This document shows, one piece after another, positions 10,034-18,763 of a stretch of DNA of 64,000 bases (positions within the stretch are counted from its first letter, which is position 1; each line of letters opens with the position of its first letter). Source of the stretch: UBA10649 sp963700255 (GTDB lineage: Bacteria > Actinomycetota > Actinomycetes > S36-B12); NCBI GenBank assembly GCA_963700255.1, contig CAVOWW010000031.1:93314-157313 (forward strand). Reading direction: 5' to 3'. The notes under the pieces were generated by a model, which saw only the letters and a program-made list of their open reading frames with translations, searched no databases and had not been told where the DNA came from. The position numbers and the translations under genes are program-made.

Positions 10034-10960
10034 TCACAGCCCGGCGAGCGCTGCGTCGGCCATCGCCAGACGCTGAGTGCAGCGGTCCGGCATGGTGGAT
10101 CCGTAGTAGGGGAACGTGATCATGGCGAGGAGCAGCGCCCAGCCGCGCGAGGCCGTCCATGCCGCATCGTCCAGATCGAGCGCATCCCGAAGGACTCGGC
10201 GGCCGGCGCTGTCGAGGGCGTCCCATGCAACAACGAGGTCGACGGTCGGATTGCCGATCCCCAGACCACCGAAATCGAGGACTGCGGCCAGTTCACCTGA
10301 GTCGGTCACCAGCAGGTTCTCGCTCAACAGGTCGCCGTGGTACCAGCCGGGTGTGCGCTCCACGCTGGCCGAGGCGTCTACGGCTCGATCCCACACGTGA
10401 AGCGCTGCGTCGATGTCCACATCGACACGCATGGCGCGGCATGCAGCCGCGGCTTCGCGGTAGTCGGCGTCCAGATCAGCGAGAGGCAACCCTCGGTACC
10501 ACGAGAGGGCTGGATCGTCCGCTGCCCCTGCGGGCGCTTCCATGGCGCGCAGTTCGGACAGAAAGCCGGCTAAGCCCGCAGCCAGAGCGGCTGTGTCGTG
10601 GTGCCGTGAGCCGGATCCCGGACGCGGAGGGCGGGCGCCCGGCACCCACGAGGTGATGGCCCAGTGCTCCGGGTAGCCCAGTGCCGGCTCCCCCACATGC
10701 AGGACAGTCGGCACCGCAGTCGTCACATTCCGCGAGACATACGGAAGCCAGGCGGCTTCCTTGCCGATACTCGCTCCGCCACCCCTTTCCCGTGGCAACC
10801 GGACGAGCAGGCTGTCCCCCAGCCTGAAGAGCACGTTTGATGAACCGGACACGCGCGTGGGCACCAATGCCAGGGAGCGGTACTCCGGGAACGAGTCATT
10901 GACCAAGCGGCGTACCAACGGAAGATCTACGGGAAGTTCATCCGCATGAAGGGTGGCCAC
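10034..10960 (-). CDS. Aminoglycoside phosphotransferase family kinase
   Basis: Small-molecule kinase of 308 residues in the APH/choline-kinase superfamily. An N-terminal nucleotide-binding lobe (NVLFRLGDSLLVRLPRERGGGASIGKEAAWL) precedes the catalytic loop WYHGDLLSENLLV (HGD-x4-N) and the metal-binding AVLDFGGLGIGNPTVDLVVAW, where the usual DFG/D segment is intact. Relatives phosphorylate aminoglycosides or metabolites, and close relatives are usually annotated as macrolide or aminoglycoside kinases without proof. The start is GTG 10960, with AGGAGG 8 nt upstream; the open frame extends much further but without support. It is divergent from the c-di-GMP gene. Confidence 0.85.
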   Translation of the reverse strand: MATLHADELPVDLPLVRRLVNDSFPEYRSLALVPTRVSGSSNVLFRLGDSLLVRLPRERGGGASIGKEAAWLPYVSRNVTTAVPTVLHVGEPALGYPEHWAITSWVPGARPPRPGSGSRHHDTAALAAGLAGFLSELRAMEAPAGAADDPALSWYRGLPLADLDADYREAAAACRAMRVDVDIDAALHVWDRAVDASASVERTPGWYHGDLLSENLLVTDSGELAAVLDFGGLGIGNPTVDLVVAWDALDSAGRRVLRDALDLDDAAWTASRGWALLLAMITFPYYGSTMPDRCTQRLAMADAALAGL

Positions 10961-11068
10961 CGGCCCATCCTCCTCATGACGACGGCCTTCAGCCAAGGAC
11001 TTCGTGGCTCCTTCGCCCCGCGTGCGGCGACTGCAGCCACCGGTGCCAAGGGTAGTCGTCCACCCGGA

Positions 11069-11098
11069 ATGACAGGCGGCGCGCCTGTGAGCTACCGT
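11069..11098 (+). promoter_or_regulatory. Promoter with palindrome in the spacer (c-di-GMP gene)
   Basis: A -35 ATGACA (11069-11074) and a -10 TACCGT (11093-11098) are separated by 18 bp. The spacer carries a perfect 17-bp dyad, ACAGGCG-GCG-CGCCTGT (11072-11088), placed as an operator would be. Transcription would start about 57 nt before the GTG at 11162. The factor is unknown. Confidence 0.45.
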
Positions 11099-11161
11099 CG
11101 AAGAGGAGCACCTGCCTGCGACGGCATGAAACGCTCCGCGCAGTGGTTTGGGGGTGGTCTC

Positions 11162-13583
11162 GTGCTGACGCGATACGAGGCCGTCCTCGCGGCGCTCGAC
11201 GCCGGCGTGGTGATCCACGCGGCCGACACGGAGATCCTGGACGCCAACGATCGAGCCCGGGAGCTCCTCGGTCTCCACGATCTCGAGGGCCGGCTCGTGA
11301 CCGATCCCGCCTGGGTGTTCTTCGAAGCCGATCACGTCGCCCATGCCGGTCGAGCGGTTCCCGGTCATGCAGGTGATCGCATCGCAGGAGCAGGTTCGTC
11401 GCCTGACGATGATCGTCCGGCCGCCCGATCACGGCGATATCTGGCTGGAGGTCAACGCCGTCCCGGTCTTCGACGAATCGGGCCAGCTGGCGCAGGTCGC
11501 CGTGACGTTCTTCGACGTCACCGACCGCATGCGGGCGCAGCGGAAGCTGGCGGAGGCCGAGGAGGAGTCCCGGCTCGCCTTCGACGGTTCGAGGGTGGCG
11601 ACGTGCCTGGTCTCCAACGAGGGGCGGCTCACGCGGGTGAACCCGGCCATGTGCGACCTGCTGGGTCGCACCGAGGCGGAGCTCCTGACGATGAACTTCC
11701 TCGAGGTGACCCACCCCGACGACGTAGGCCTCAGCGCCAACCTGGTCAGCGACCTCATCGAGGGGCGCCGGTCGAGCCTGCGGGTGACGAAACGGTACGT
11801 GGCTGGCAACGGCCGGGTCATCTGGGGCGACGTGACCGTGTCCGCCGTGCGCAATGAGGACGGATCCGTCCGTCACCGCATCGCGCAGATCCTCGACGTC
11901 ACCGCAGAGCACGCCCTCCAGGGCTCGCTGATGGAGGCGGAGCGGATCGCCCACCTCGGCGGCTGGCGGCTGGACCTGGCCACGGGCCAGGTGGACTGGT
12001 CGCCCGAGCTGTTCACGCTCTTCGGACTGGCCCCCGACGGACCCGTGCCGGACTACCCCGATCAGGGCAGGCTCTTCACCGACGAGAGCTGGCAGCGCCT
12101 GCAGGCCGCCATCTCGGACACCCAGGAGACCGGCACCCCTTACGAGCTCGAGATCGAGCTGGTTCGGCCGGACGGGTCGCATCGCTGGATGGAGGCGCGT
12201 GGTGAGGCCATCCGGGACGCGACCGGGCTCGTCGTCGAGCTCCACGGAGTGTCGCTGGACATCACCGACCGCAAGGCGGCCCGTGACCAGCTGCGATCGC
12301 TGGCCACCCACGACCCGCTGACCGGGCTCGCCAACCGCTCAGAACTGATCGAGGAGGTGACCCGTGCCGTCGCTGCGACGCGCCGATCGGCGAGGTCGGC
12401 GGGCATCCTGATGATGGACCTCGACCGGTTCAAAGCCGTCAACGACACCCTCGGCCATGCCGCCGGCGACGAGCTGCTCGTCTCTGCTGCGATGCGCCTG
12501 AACGAGGTCGTCCGCGGTGGCGACCTGGTCTCCCGCCTCGGCGGCGACGAGTTCGTGGTCGTGATGCGCGACCTTGCCGACCCGGACGAGGCACTGAGGG
12601 CGGCCGGCCGCGTGGTCGAGGCCTTCCGGACCCCCTTCATGGTCGGCGGTCGCGAGCTGTTCGCCACGGCGAGCGTGGGAGTGGCGATCGCATCACCCAC
12701 CTCCCTGTCGGGTGACCTTCTTCGAGAGGCGGACACCGCGATGTACGCCGCGAAGGCCGAGGGCCGAGATCGCGTCGCGCTGTTCAACGAGGACCTGCGC
12801 ACGCTGGCGGCCGCGAGGATGACGGTCGAGGCGGACCTCCGGCACGCGCTCAGCAGAGGGCAGCTCGCGGTCTGGTACCAGCCCGAGGTCGATCTGACCA
12901 CGGGTTCCGTGATCGCTTTGGAGGCCCTGCTCCGCTGGCACCACCCGGACGGTGAGCTGCGCACGGCCGAGCGGTTCGTCGATGTCGCCGAGGAGACCGG
13001 GCTGATCCTCGATATCGGCGACTGGGTGCTTCGGCACGCGTGCATGCAGGCAGCCGCCTGGGCCAACGCCCGCCCCGACGATCCGGTCGCTGTCCGGGTC
13101 AACGTGTCCGCGCTGCAGCTCGCCGAGACCGGCCTGCTGGAGGCCATCGATGATGCCCTCGCCACCAGCGGGCTTCGCCCGGACCTGCTGTGCGTCGAGA
13201 TCACGGAGACCGCGCTGCTGAGGCGGACAACGACGACGGCAGCGAACCTGGCCGGGATACATGCCCGCGGCATCGCCCTGGCCATCGACGACTTCGGCAC
13301 CGGCTTCGCCTCGCTGACCTACCTGCACCAGTACCCCGTCGACGTCATCAAGATCGACCGCAGCTTCGTGCGCGAGGCCGCCGACAGCAACCTCGTCGCT
13401 GGCATCATCGCCCTCGCAGCGACCCTCGACATGGGGGTGACCGCGGAGGGGGTCGAGCACCCCGAGCAGGCAGCCCGCCTTCGCCAGATGGGCTGCCCGT
13501 CCGCGCAGGGCTGGCTCTACTCCGCGGCCGTGCCGCCCGAGGAGGTCATCCCCCTTCTGGGCCGCATCTACCCGCATCCGTGA
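11162..13583 (+). CDS. PAS-PAS-PAS-GGDEF-EAL cyclic-di-GMP turnover protein (frameshifted near N-terminus)
   Basis: Dual-domain c-di-GMP enzyme of about 806 residues without membrane helices. It starts with PAS sensor modules, including one with CLVSNEGRLTRVNPAMCDLLG and one of the PAS-3 type. The GGDEF signature is intact at 12540-12554, with an RGGD inhibitory site just before it. The EAL domain is also intact: EALLRW at about 12921, ITETALL, DDFGTGFASLTYL and KIDRSFV. Both cyclase and phosphodiesterase activity are therefore possible. The first 60 residues (from LTRYEAVLAALDAGVVIH) are in another frame, with a one-base break near 11340. GTG 11162 has GGGGGTGG upstream; ATG 11128 is an alternative. 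Confidence 0.9.
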
Positions 13584-13616
13584 CCGTCTCGGCAGTCGCC
13601 TGAGTACGGTACGCAG

Positions 13617-14513
13617 GTGCCCTCGTTCGACAGCGGTTCCGGCCGGGATCCCATCGATCCCGACTTCGCTGGGCTGTTCCGCCCGGATGACAGTCCGCCC
13701 GCCGCGTCCGAGGACGACGAACCGCACTTCGAGCCCATCGTCGACCCGGTGGTCGACCCTCGCGACGAGGCAGTCGCTCACGAGGTTGTTGAGGCTCCCG
13801 CAGAGGCGGATCCGGACGAGGCCGCTGTCGTGCCGCCCGTGGCGGCGGAGCCGCCCGCCGTCACCGTTCCACCTGACCCGGTCTCCGACACCGGACGCCT
13901 GTTCCGCAGCCAGGGGGTCGTCGATCACGACGAGGCCGTGCTGGCGCTGACGTCCGACCACGCGGGACGCCTGCGCACCCTCGCTCGGCGCGACGAGGCC
14001 GTCCTGCCTGATGCTGGGCCGGTCGAGGCCGGGATCCTGGCCGACGACGAGGGAGGGAAGGTGCCCGCAGTGGACGGCACCGGAACGGCCGCGGCAGAGG
14101 GCCGCCAGCGCGGGCGGCGACGGGGCGCCCAGGGGGGCCACCGTGCACGTGGCGTCACTGGAGGTGCGGTCTACCTCATCGTCATCGGCGTCACCCTGCT
14201 CGTCGCGTTCGCGAACGTCCTGATCGCTGGCGGCAAGGTGGGCTGGCCGACCGGCGTGGCCCTCGTCGTCAGCAGCGTCTACGCGGCCCTGACGGTCCGC
14301 CGCGAGGACGACACCGTCGCCATCATCGTCCCGCCGGTCGCGTTCCTCGTGGCTGCGCTCACCGCGGGGCAGCTGTCCATCGGTTCAGCAGAGGACTCCC
14401 TGCTGAACCGAGCGGTGGTCGCGTTCTTCACGCTCGCGGACAACTGGATCTGGATCATCGGCGCCACGGCCGCAGCCCTGGTGATCGTCCTGGTGCGTCG
14501 CCGGCGCGGATAG
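13617..14513 (+). CDS. DUF6542 domain membrane protein
   Basis: Protein of 298 residues. The first 170 are acidic, Pro/Ala/Glu-rich and probably disordered, then a basic stretch (RQRGRRRGAQGGHRAR) precedes four membrane helices that form the DUF6542 domain (from VYLIVIGVTLLVAFANVLI to WIWIIGATAAALVIVLV) and a short basic tail. DUF6542 genes are found beside ychF and ispH in Nocardioidaceae, and this arrangement fits; function is unknown. The start is GTG 13617, exactly 6 nt after TACGGT, so the mRNA is probably leaderless. It converges on ispH. Confidence 0.8.
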   Translation: MPSFDSGSGRDPIDPDFAGLFRPDDSPPAASEDDEPHFEPIVDPVVDPRDEAVAHEVVEAPAEADPDEAAVVPPVAAEPPAVTVPPDPVSDTGRLFRSQGVVDHDEAVLALTSDHAGRLRTLARRDEAVLPDAGPVEAGILADDEGGKVPAVDGTGTAAAEGRQRGRRRGAQGGHRARGVTGGAVYLIVIGVTLLVAFANVLIAGGKVGWPTGVALVVSSVYAALTVRREDDTVAIIVPPVAFLVAALTAGQLSIGSAEDSLLNRAVVAFFTLADNWIWIIGATAAALVIVLVRRRRG

Positions 14514-14520
14514 CGCGCCG
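14502..14520. terminator. GC hairpin between convergent DUF6542 and ispH genes
   Basis: Perfect 7-bp stem CGGCGCG / CGCGCCG with loop GATAG. The loop contains the TAG stop of the DUF6542 gene, and the ispH stop is 4 nt beyond. It probably serves both convergent transcripts; there is no T-run. Confidence 0.5.
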
Positions 14521-14523
14521 CGC

Positions 14524-15510
14524 CTACTCGATCGGATCGAACTTCAGGTCCTCGGCCGCCCGCGCCTTGATGTCGCGACGGAGCTCCGGCGGCAGCGCGA
14601 ACATCAGCGTCTCCTCGGCCGTGTGCACCTCCTCGACCGTGCCGCAGCCGTGCTCACGGAGCCAGCCGAGCACGTCGTCCACGAGGATCTCCGGCACCGA
14701 GGCGCCGCTCGTGAGACCCACGGTCTGGCAGCCGTCGAACCAGGCCTCGTCGAGCTCGTCTGCGGAATCGACGCGGTAGGCCGCGCTCGCGCCGGCCTCC
14801 AGCGCCACCTCCACCAGGCGCACCGAGTTGGACGAGTTGCCGGACCCGACGACGATCATGACATCGCACTGCTCCGCGATGGCCTTGACGGCTGCCTGCC
14901 GGTTCTGGGTGGCGTAGCAGATGTCGTCGCTCGGCGGGCTCACCAGATGCGGGAAGCGCTCCTTGAGCGCACCGACCGTGGCGAGGGTCTCGTCCACCGA
15001 CAGGGTCGTCTGAGACAGCCAGACCAGCCGCTCGTTCTCCGGGACGGTCACGCGCTCGGCGTCCGCTGAGTCCTCGACCAGGACCATCGCGTCCGGAGCC
15101 TCGCCCATGGTCCCGACGACCTCCTCGTGGCCCTCATGGCCCACGAGCAGGATCTGGTAGCCCTCGTTGGCGAACCGCCGGGCCTCAGCGTGCACCTTGG
15201 TCACCAGGGGGCAGGTGGCGTCGATCGTCTTCAGGTTCCGGGCCGCGGCCTCCTCGTGGACGACCGGGGCGACGCCGTGCGCGGAGAAGATGACCGTCGA
15301 CCCCTCAGGGATCTCCTCCACCTCGTCGACGAAGATGGCGCCGCGCTCCTCGAGCGCGTGGACCACGAACTTGTTGTGCACGATCTGCTTGCGCACGTAG
15401 ACGGGCGGCCCGTAGAGGGCGAGCGCCTTCTCCACCGTCACGACCGCGCGGTCGACGCCGGCGCAGTATCCGCGCGGCGCAGCGAGAAGGACCTTCCTGC
15501 CTTGGGTCAT
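14524..15510 (-). CDS. ispH: 4-hydroxy-3-methylbut-2-enyl diphosphate reductase
   Basis: Last enzyme of the non-mevalonate (MEP) isoprenoid pathway, making IPP and DMAPP from HMBPP with an iron-sulfur cluster. It has 328 residues. The three cluster cysteines are visible: PRGYCAGVDRAV (Cys16), DATCPLVTKVH and DDICYATQNRQ. Substrate residues lie in FSAHGVAPVV, GHEGHEEVVGT and VVGSGNSSNSVRL. ATG 15510 lies exactly 6 nt after TAGCAT, a leaderless start. It is divergent from xseA, and uppS at 25.4 kb would use its products. Confidence 0.97.
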   Translation of the reverse strand: MTQGRKVLLAAPRGYCAGVDRAVVTVEKALALYGPPVYVRKQIVHNKFVVHALEERGAIFVDEVEEIPEGSTVIFSAHGVAPVVHEEAAARNLKTIDATCPLVTKVHAEARRFANEGYQILLVGHEGHEEVVGTMGEAPDAMVLVEDSADAERVTVPENERLVWLSQTTLSVDETLATVGALKERFPHLVSPPSDDICYATQNRQAAVKAIAEQCDVMIVVGSGNSSNSVRLVEVALEAGASAAYRVDSADELDEAWFDGCQTVGLTSGASVPEILVDDVLGWLREHGCGTVEEVHTAEETLMFALPPELRRDIKARAAEDLKFDPIE

Positions 15511-15516
15511 GCACCC

Positions 15517-15602
15517 ATGCTAGGCGCTGCCCGCCGGGGCCGCTGTTCCGCTCTAGGCTCCGCCCGTCCTCTAGGCTGCCCGCTCCCCTCTAGGCTCCCC
15601 CC
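15517..15602. promoter_or_regulatory. Divergent ispH/xseA promoter region with threefold CTCTAGGCT repeat
   Basis: The ispH -10 (TAGCAT, minus strand) is at 15517-15522. On the plus strand the nonamer CTCTAGGCT occurs three times, starting at about 15551, 15569 and 15588 (spacing 18 and 19 bp). The last copy supplies the TAGGCT -10 (15591-15596) that lies exactly 6 nt before the xseA ATG. No TTGACA-like -35 is seen. Confidence 0.55.
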
Positions 15603-16754
15603 ATGGCCCTCGAGACCAGCCCCGAGGCACCGGCGGCCGTCCGCACGATCTCGCGCATCCTGTCCGACTGGATCGGGCGGCTCGGCGCCGTGTGGATCGA
15701 CGGCCAGGTCGCCGAGTACCGACCGCGACCCGGCGCGAGGTTCCACTACTTCGTCCTCCGTGACACGGACGTCGACATGTCCCTCAGCGTCAAGGCCGAC
15801 GCGCAGGTCATCGGCCGGCTCGATCCTCCTCTGGCCGAGGGCCAGCGCGTCCTCATCCATGCCAAGCCCGACTTCTACGCCGGCCGGGGATCCCTGTCCA
15901 TGTGGGCGAAGGAGATCCGCCCGATCGGCCTCGGCGCCCTGCTTGCCGAGCTGGCACGGCTCAAGGACCTCCTCGCCGCCGAGGGACTGTTCGCGCCCGA
16001 GCGCAAGAAGCCCCTGCCGTTCATCCCGACCCGGGTCGGCCTCATCTGCGGGCGGGCCAGCGCGGCGATGGAGGACGTGCTCGCCAACGCTCGCGAGCGC
16101 TGGCCCGCCATCGAGTTCGAGGTGCGCGAGGTTCCCGTCCAGGGTCCGCAGGCGGTGCCCGCCGTCACCGCGGCCCTCGCCGAGCTCGACGCCCTCGCGG
16201 ACGTCGACGTCATCATCCTGACCAGGGGCGGCGGCAGCGTCGAGGACCTGCTCCCCTTCAGCAACGAGGCACTGGTGCGCGCCGTCGCTGCCTGCCGCAC
16301 CCCGGTCGTCAGCGCGATCGGGCACGAGCAGGACGCCCCCCTTGTCGACTTCGTCGCCGACCTCCGGGCCTCGACCCCAACGGACGCGGCCAAGCGGGTC
16401 GTGCCCTCCCTCACGGAACAGGTCGACCTCATCCAGGGCCTGCGGCATCGCGGCTCGAGGGTGGTGCGGCACCTGATCGACCGGGAGCAGCAGGGGCTCG
16501 CCCATCGTCGCGGGCGGGCACGGTCGGTGGTGCTCGGCAGGCTCGACGCGGCCGCCAGTGATGTCACCCACCTGACGGCCCGTGTGCGGTCCCTCTCCCC
16601 TGCCGCCACCCTGGAACGGGGCTACGCGATCGTGATGACGGACGACGGCGAGATCGTCCGCGATGCCAGCCTCGTCCCCCGAGGCAGTGGGCTCGACGTG
16701 CGAGTGGCGGCCGGGCGGATGCGTGCCGAGCGCACCGACGAGCCCGGTCGTTAG
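15603..16754 (+). CDS. xseA: Exodeoxyribonuclease VII large subunit
   Basis: Large subunit of exonuclease VII, a single-strand DNA nuclease that works with several XseB subunits. The protein has 383 residues. The N-terminal OB-fold (about residues 20-110, IGRLGAVWIDGQVAEYRPRP to LSMWAKEIRPIG) binds DNA. The catalytic domain contains PTRVGLICGRASAAMEDVL, DVIILTRGGGSVEDLLPFSNE and SAIGHEQDAPLVDFVADLRASTPT, all standard. The C-terminal helical region is rather short, which is common in actinobacteria. ATG 15603 is 6 nt after TAGGCT. The TAG stop is also the beginning of the xseB -10. Confidence 0.96.
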   Translation: MALETSPEAPAAVRTISRILSDWIGRLGAVWIDGQVAEYRPRPGARFHYFVLRDTDVDMSLSVKADAQVIGRLDPPLAEGQRVLIHAKPDFYAGRGSLSMWAKEIRPIGLGALLAELARLKDLLAAEGLFAPERKKPLPFIPTRVGLICGRASAAMEDVLANARERWPAIEFEVREVPVQGPQAVPAVTAALAELDALADVDVIILTRGGGSVEDLLPFSNEALVRAVAACRTPVVSAIGHEQDAPLVDFVADLRASTPTDAAKRVVPSLTEQVDLIQGLRHRGSRVVRHLIDREQQGLAHRRGRARSVVLGRLDAAASDVTHLTARVRSLSPAATLERGYAIVMTDDGEIVRDASLVPRGSGLDVRVAAGRMRAERTDEPGR

Positions 16755-16763
16755 GGTCGGATC

Positions 16764-16976
16764 ATGGCGGACAAGGCGAAGGACCTCACCTTCGAGCAGG
16801 CACGTGACGAGCTCGCCTCGGTCGTCGCGTCGCTCGAGGCCGGCGGCCTGACCCTCGAGCAGTCCCTGGCGCTGTGGGAGCGCGGCGAGGAGCTGGCGGC
16901 CATCTGCTCCGCCTGGCTCGAGACCGCGCGCGAGCGCGTGGTTGCCGTCGATTCCGACGGGCCTCTGCCCGACTGA
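16764..16976 (+). CDS. xseB: Exodeoxyribonuclease VII small subunit
   Basis: Small helical subunit of exonuclease VII, 70 residues, of which several copies bind one XseA. The family pattern is clear: DLTFEQARDELASVVASLE, GGLTLEQSLALWERGEELAAIC and a final helix, forming a two-helix hairpin. ATG 16764 is 9 nt after the xseA stop and exactly 6 nt after TAGGGT (16752-16757), whose first three bases are the xseA stop codon. It can therefore be read from xseA or from its own leaderless promoter. Confidence 0.95.
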   Translation: MADKAKDLTFEQARDELASVVASLEAGGLTLEQSLALWERGEELAAICSAWLETARERVVAVDSDGPLPD

Positions 16977-17004
16977 GCCACCGGGCCCAGCTCCTGAACG
17001 GCTC

Positions 17005-17571
17005 CTACGAGTCCGCTGCGACCGGCTCCAGCGACTCGGCCAGCACGATGAGCTCGGCCCACTCCGCGCCTCCCGAGACCACCGTCGCGACCTCGCCGTC
17101 GACGAGCACCAGGCTCCGTCGGTCCTTCGTCTCCCACCGCTGCCACGTGGCGTCCCCGACCGCCTGCGTGCCGGTGGGGACGCCACCGGCCGTCTGCTCA
17201 TCGAGGAAGGCCTCCGACGCGACCGGTCCGACCGCCACCTGCGCGTACCGGTCCGCCGGTGTCACGTAGCCGATGTGGAGGACCGGCTCCGACAGTGACT
17301 CCTCGGTCGGCTCCCACCGGACGCTCGTCGGCCGCCACTGCTCGCCCAGGTCCGCGGGCGCCACGATCGGGAACTGCGCCTCACGAGCGGCCAGCGTGAT
17401 CGTGGGCGCGGTCTCGACGACCTTGACCGCCTCGGGCTGGGGCCGCCATGCCAGCAGGACGATGACGAACACCACGACGAGGACGACGGCCATCGAGCGC
17501 ACCATGTCCCAGGCGGTCTGCCGCAGGCGCGCGTTCGGTCGCCCGGTCGGCTGGACGTCGGGGGTGGTCAC
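17005..17571 (-). CDS. DUF4245 domain membrane-anchored protein
   Basis: Actinobacterial DUF4245 protein of about 188 residues. One membrane helix (MAVVLVVVFVIVLLAW) follows a cytoplasmic N-terminus with RLRQTAWDMVRS. The extracytoplasmic domain contains ITLAAREAQFPIVAPADLGEQWRPTSVRWEP, the Trp pattern ATWQRWETKDRRSLVLVDG and a C-terminal AEWAELIVLAESLEP. Function is unknown; the gene sits beside glpX or xseB in many actinobacteria. GTG 17571 is preferred because a CATGAT hexamer lies 6 nt upstream and the protein then starts TTPDVQPTG. ATG 17589 would add six residues. It converges on xseB. Confidence 0.83.
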   Translation of the reverse strand: MTTPDVQPTGRPNARLRQTAWDMVRSMAVVLVVVFVIVLLAWRPQPEAVKVVETAPTITLAAREAQFPIVAPADLGEQWRPTSVRWEPTEESLSEPVLHIGYVTPADRYAQVAVGPVASEAFLDEQTAGGVPTGTQAVGDATWQRWETKDRRSLVLVDGEVATVVSGGAEWAELIVLAESLEPVAADS

Positions 17572-17662
17572 CCGCCAATCATGATCCATGCCGGCTGCGA
17601 GCGCCCCACGGGCCAGCGTCCTGAGGGCCGGTATCACCGCGTGCCGTCGATACGCTGGCGGC

Positions 17663-18691
17663 ATGAGCGCCAACGTCTCGACCATCGAAGTCCCGGACCG
17701 CAACCTGGCCCTCGAGCTGGTGCGGGTCACCGAGGCCGCGGCGATGGCCGCGGCTCGCTGGGTGGGGCGCGGGGACAAGAACGGGGCCGACGGGGTGGCT
17801 GTCGATGCCATGCGACAGCTGATCGGCAGTGTCTCGATGAACGGCGTCGTCGTGATCGGCGAGGGCGAGAAGGACGACGCCCCGATGCTGTTCAACGGCG
17901 AACGCGTCGGAGACGGCACCGGGCCCGAGTGCGACGTCGCGGTCGACCCGATCGACGGGACGACCCTCGCCGCGAAGGGGATGCCCAACGCGATCGCGGT
18001 GCTCGCCGTCGCCGAGCGTGGCGCCATGTACGACCCCAGCGCCGTCTTCTACATGGAGAAGCTGGTGGTCGGGCCCGACTCCGCCGATGTCATCGACATC
18101 ACCGCACCGATCCGCACGAACCTGAACGCGATCGCCCGCGCCAAGGGCGAGAAGGTCGCCGACCTGACCGTCTGCATCCTCGATCGCCCGCGCCACGAGG
18201 CCCTGGCGGACGAGGTCCGGGCGGCCGGCGCCCGCATCAAGTTCATCTCCGACGGCGACGTCGCCGGCGCGATCATGGCCGCCCGGGACGGCACCGGCGT
18301 CGACCTGCTCGCGGGCATCGGCGGCACGCCGGAGGGGATCATCGCGGCCGCGGCGATCAGCTGCCTCGGGGGGATGATCCAGGGGCGGCTGTGGCCGCGG
18401 GACGAGGAGGAGCGGCGCAAGGCCCTCGACGCCGGTCACGACCTCGACCGAGTGCTCACCACCTCGGACCTCGTGACCGGGGAGAACATCTTCTTCTGCG
18501 CCACCGGGATCACCGACGGGGAGCTCATGGAGGGCGTGCGGTACACCCCGGCCGGGCCGACGACCCACTCCATCGTCATGCGCAGCAAGAGCGGCACGAT
18601 CCGAGAGGTGCGCAGCGAGCATCGGCTCGCCAAGCTGTCCACGTACGCGAGCGTCGACTTCAGCAGTGCGGGCGGCAGCGCCGCCTCCTGA
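17663..18691 (+). CDS. glpX: Class II fructose-1,6-bisphosphatase
   Basis: Gluconeogenic enzyme that hydrolyses fructose 1,6-bisphosphate to fructose 6-phosphate, the usual FBPase of actinobacteria. It has 342 residues. Metal and phosphate sites are intact: GRGDKNGADGVAVDAMR, IGEGEKDDAPMLFNGE, VAVDPIDGTTLAAKG and GIGGTPEGIIAAAAISCLGG. ATG 17663 lies 6 nt after TACGCT, so translation is probably leaderless. The amylosucrase-like and fumarase genes follow on the same strand, giving a small carbohydrate/central-carbon block. Confidence 0.96.
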   Translation: MSANVSTIEVPDRNLALELVRVTEAAAMAAARWVGRGDKNGADGVAVDAMRQLIGSVSMNGVVVIGEGEKDDAPMLFNGERVGDGTGPECDVAVDPIDGTTLAAKGMPNAIAVLAVAERGAMYDPSAVFYMEKLVVGPDSADVIDITAPIRTNLNAIARAKGEKVADLTVCILDRPRHEALADEVRAAGARIKFISDGDVAGAIMAARDGTGVDLLAGIGGTPEGIIAAAAISCLGGMIQGRLWPRDEEERRKALDAGHDLDRVLTTSDLVTGENIFFCATGITDGELMEGVRYTPAGPTTHSIVMRSKSGTIREVRSEHRLAKLSTYASVDFSSAGGSAAS

Positions 18692-18763
18692 CACTTGCCG
18701 AGGGCCCCCGCCACCCTCCATGCTTGGCGATGGAATCGCTTACATGGGTCGAAGGGGCACCGC

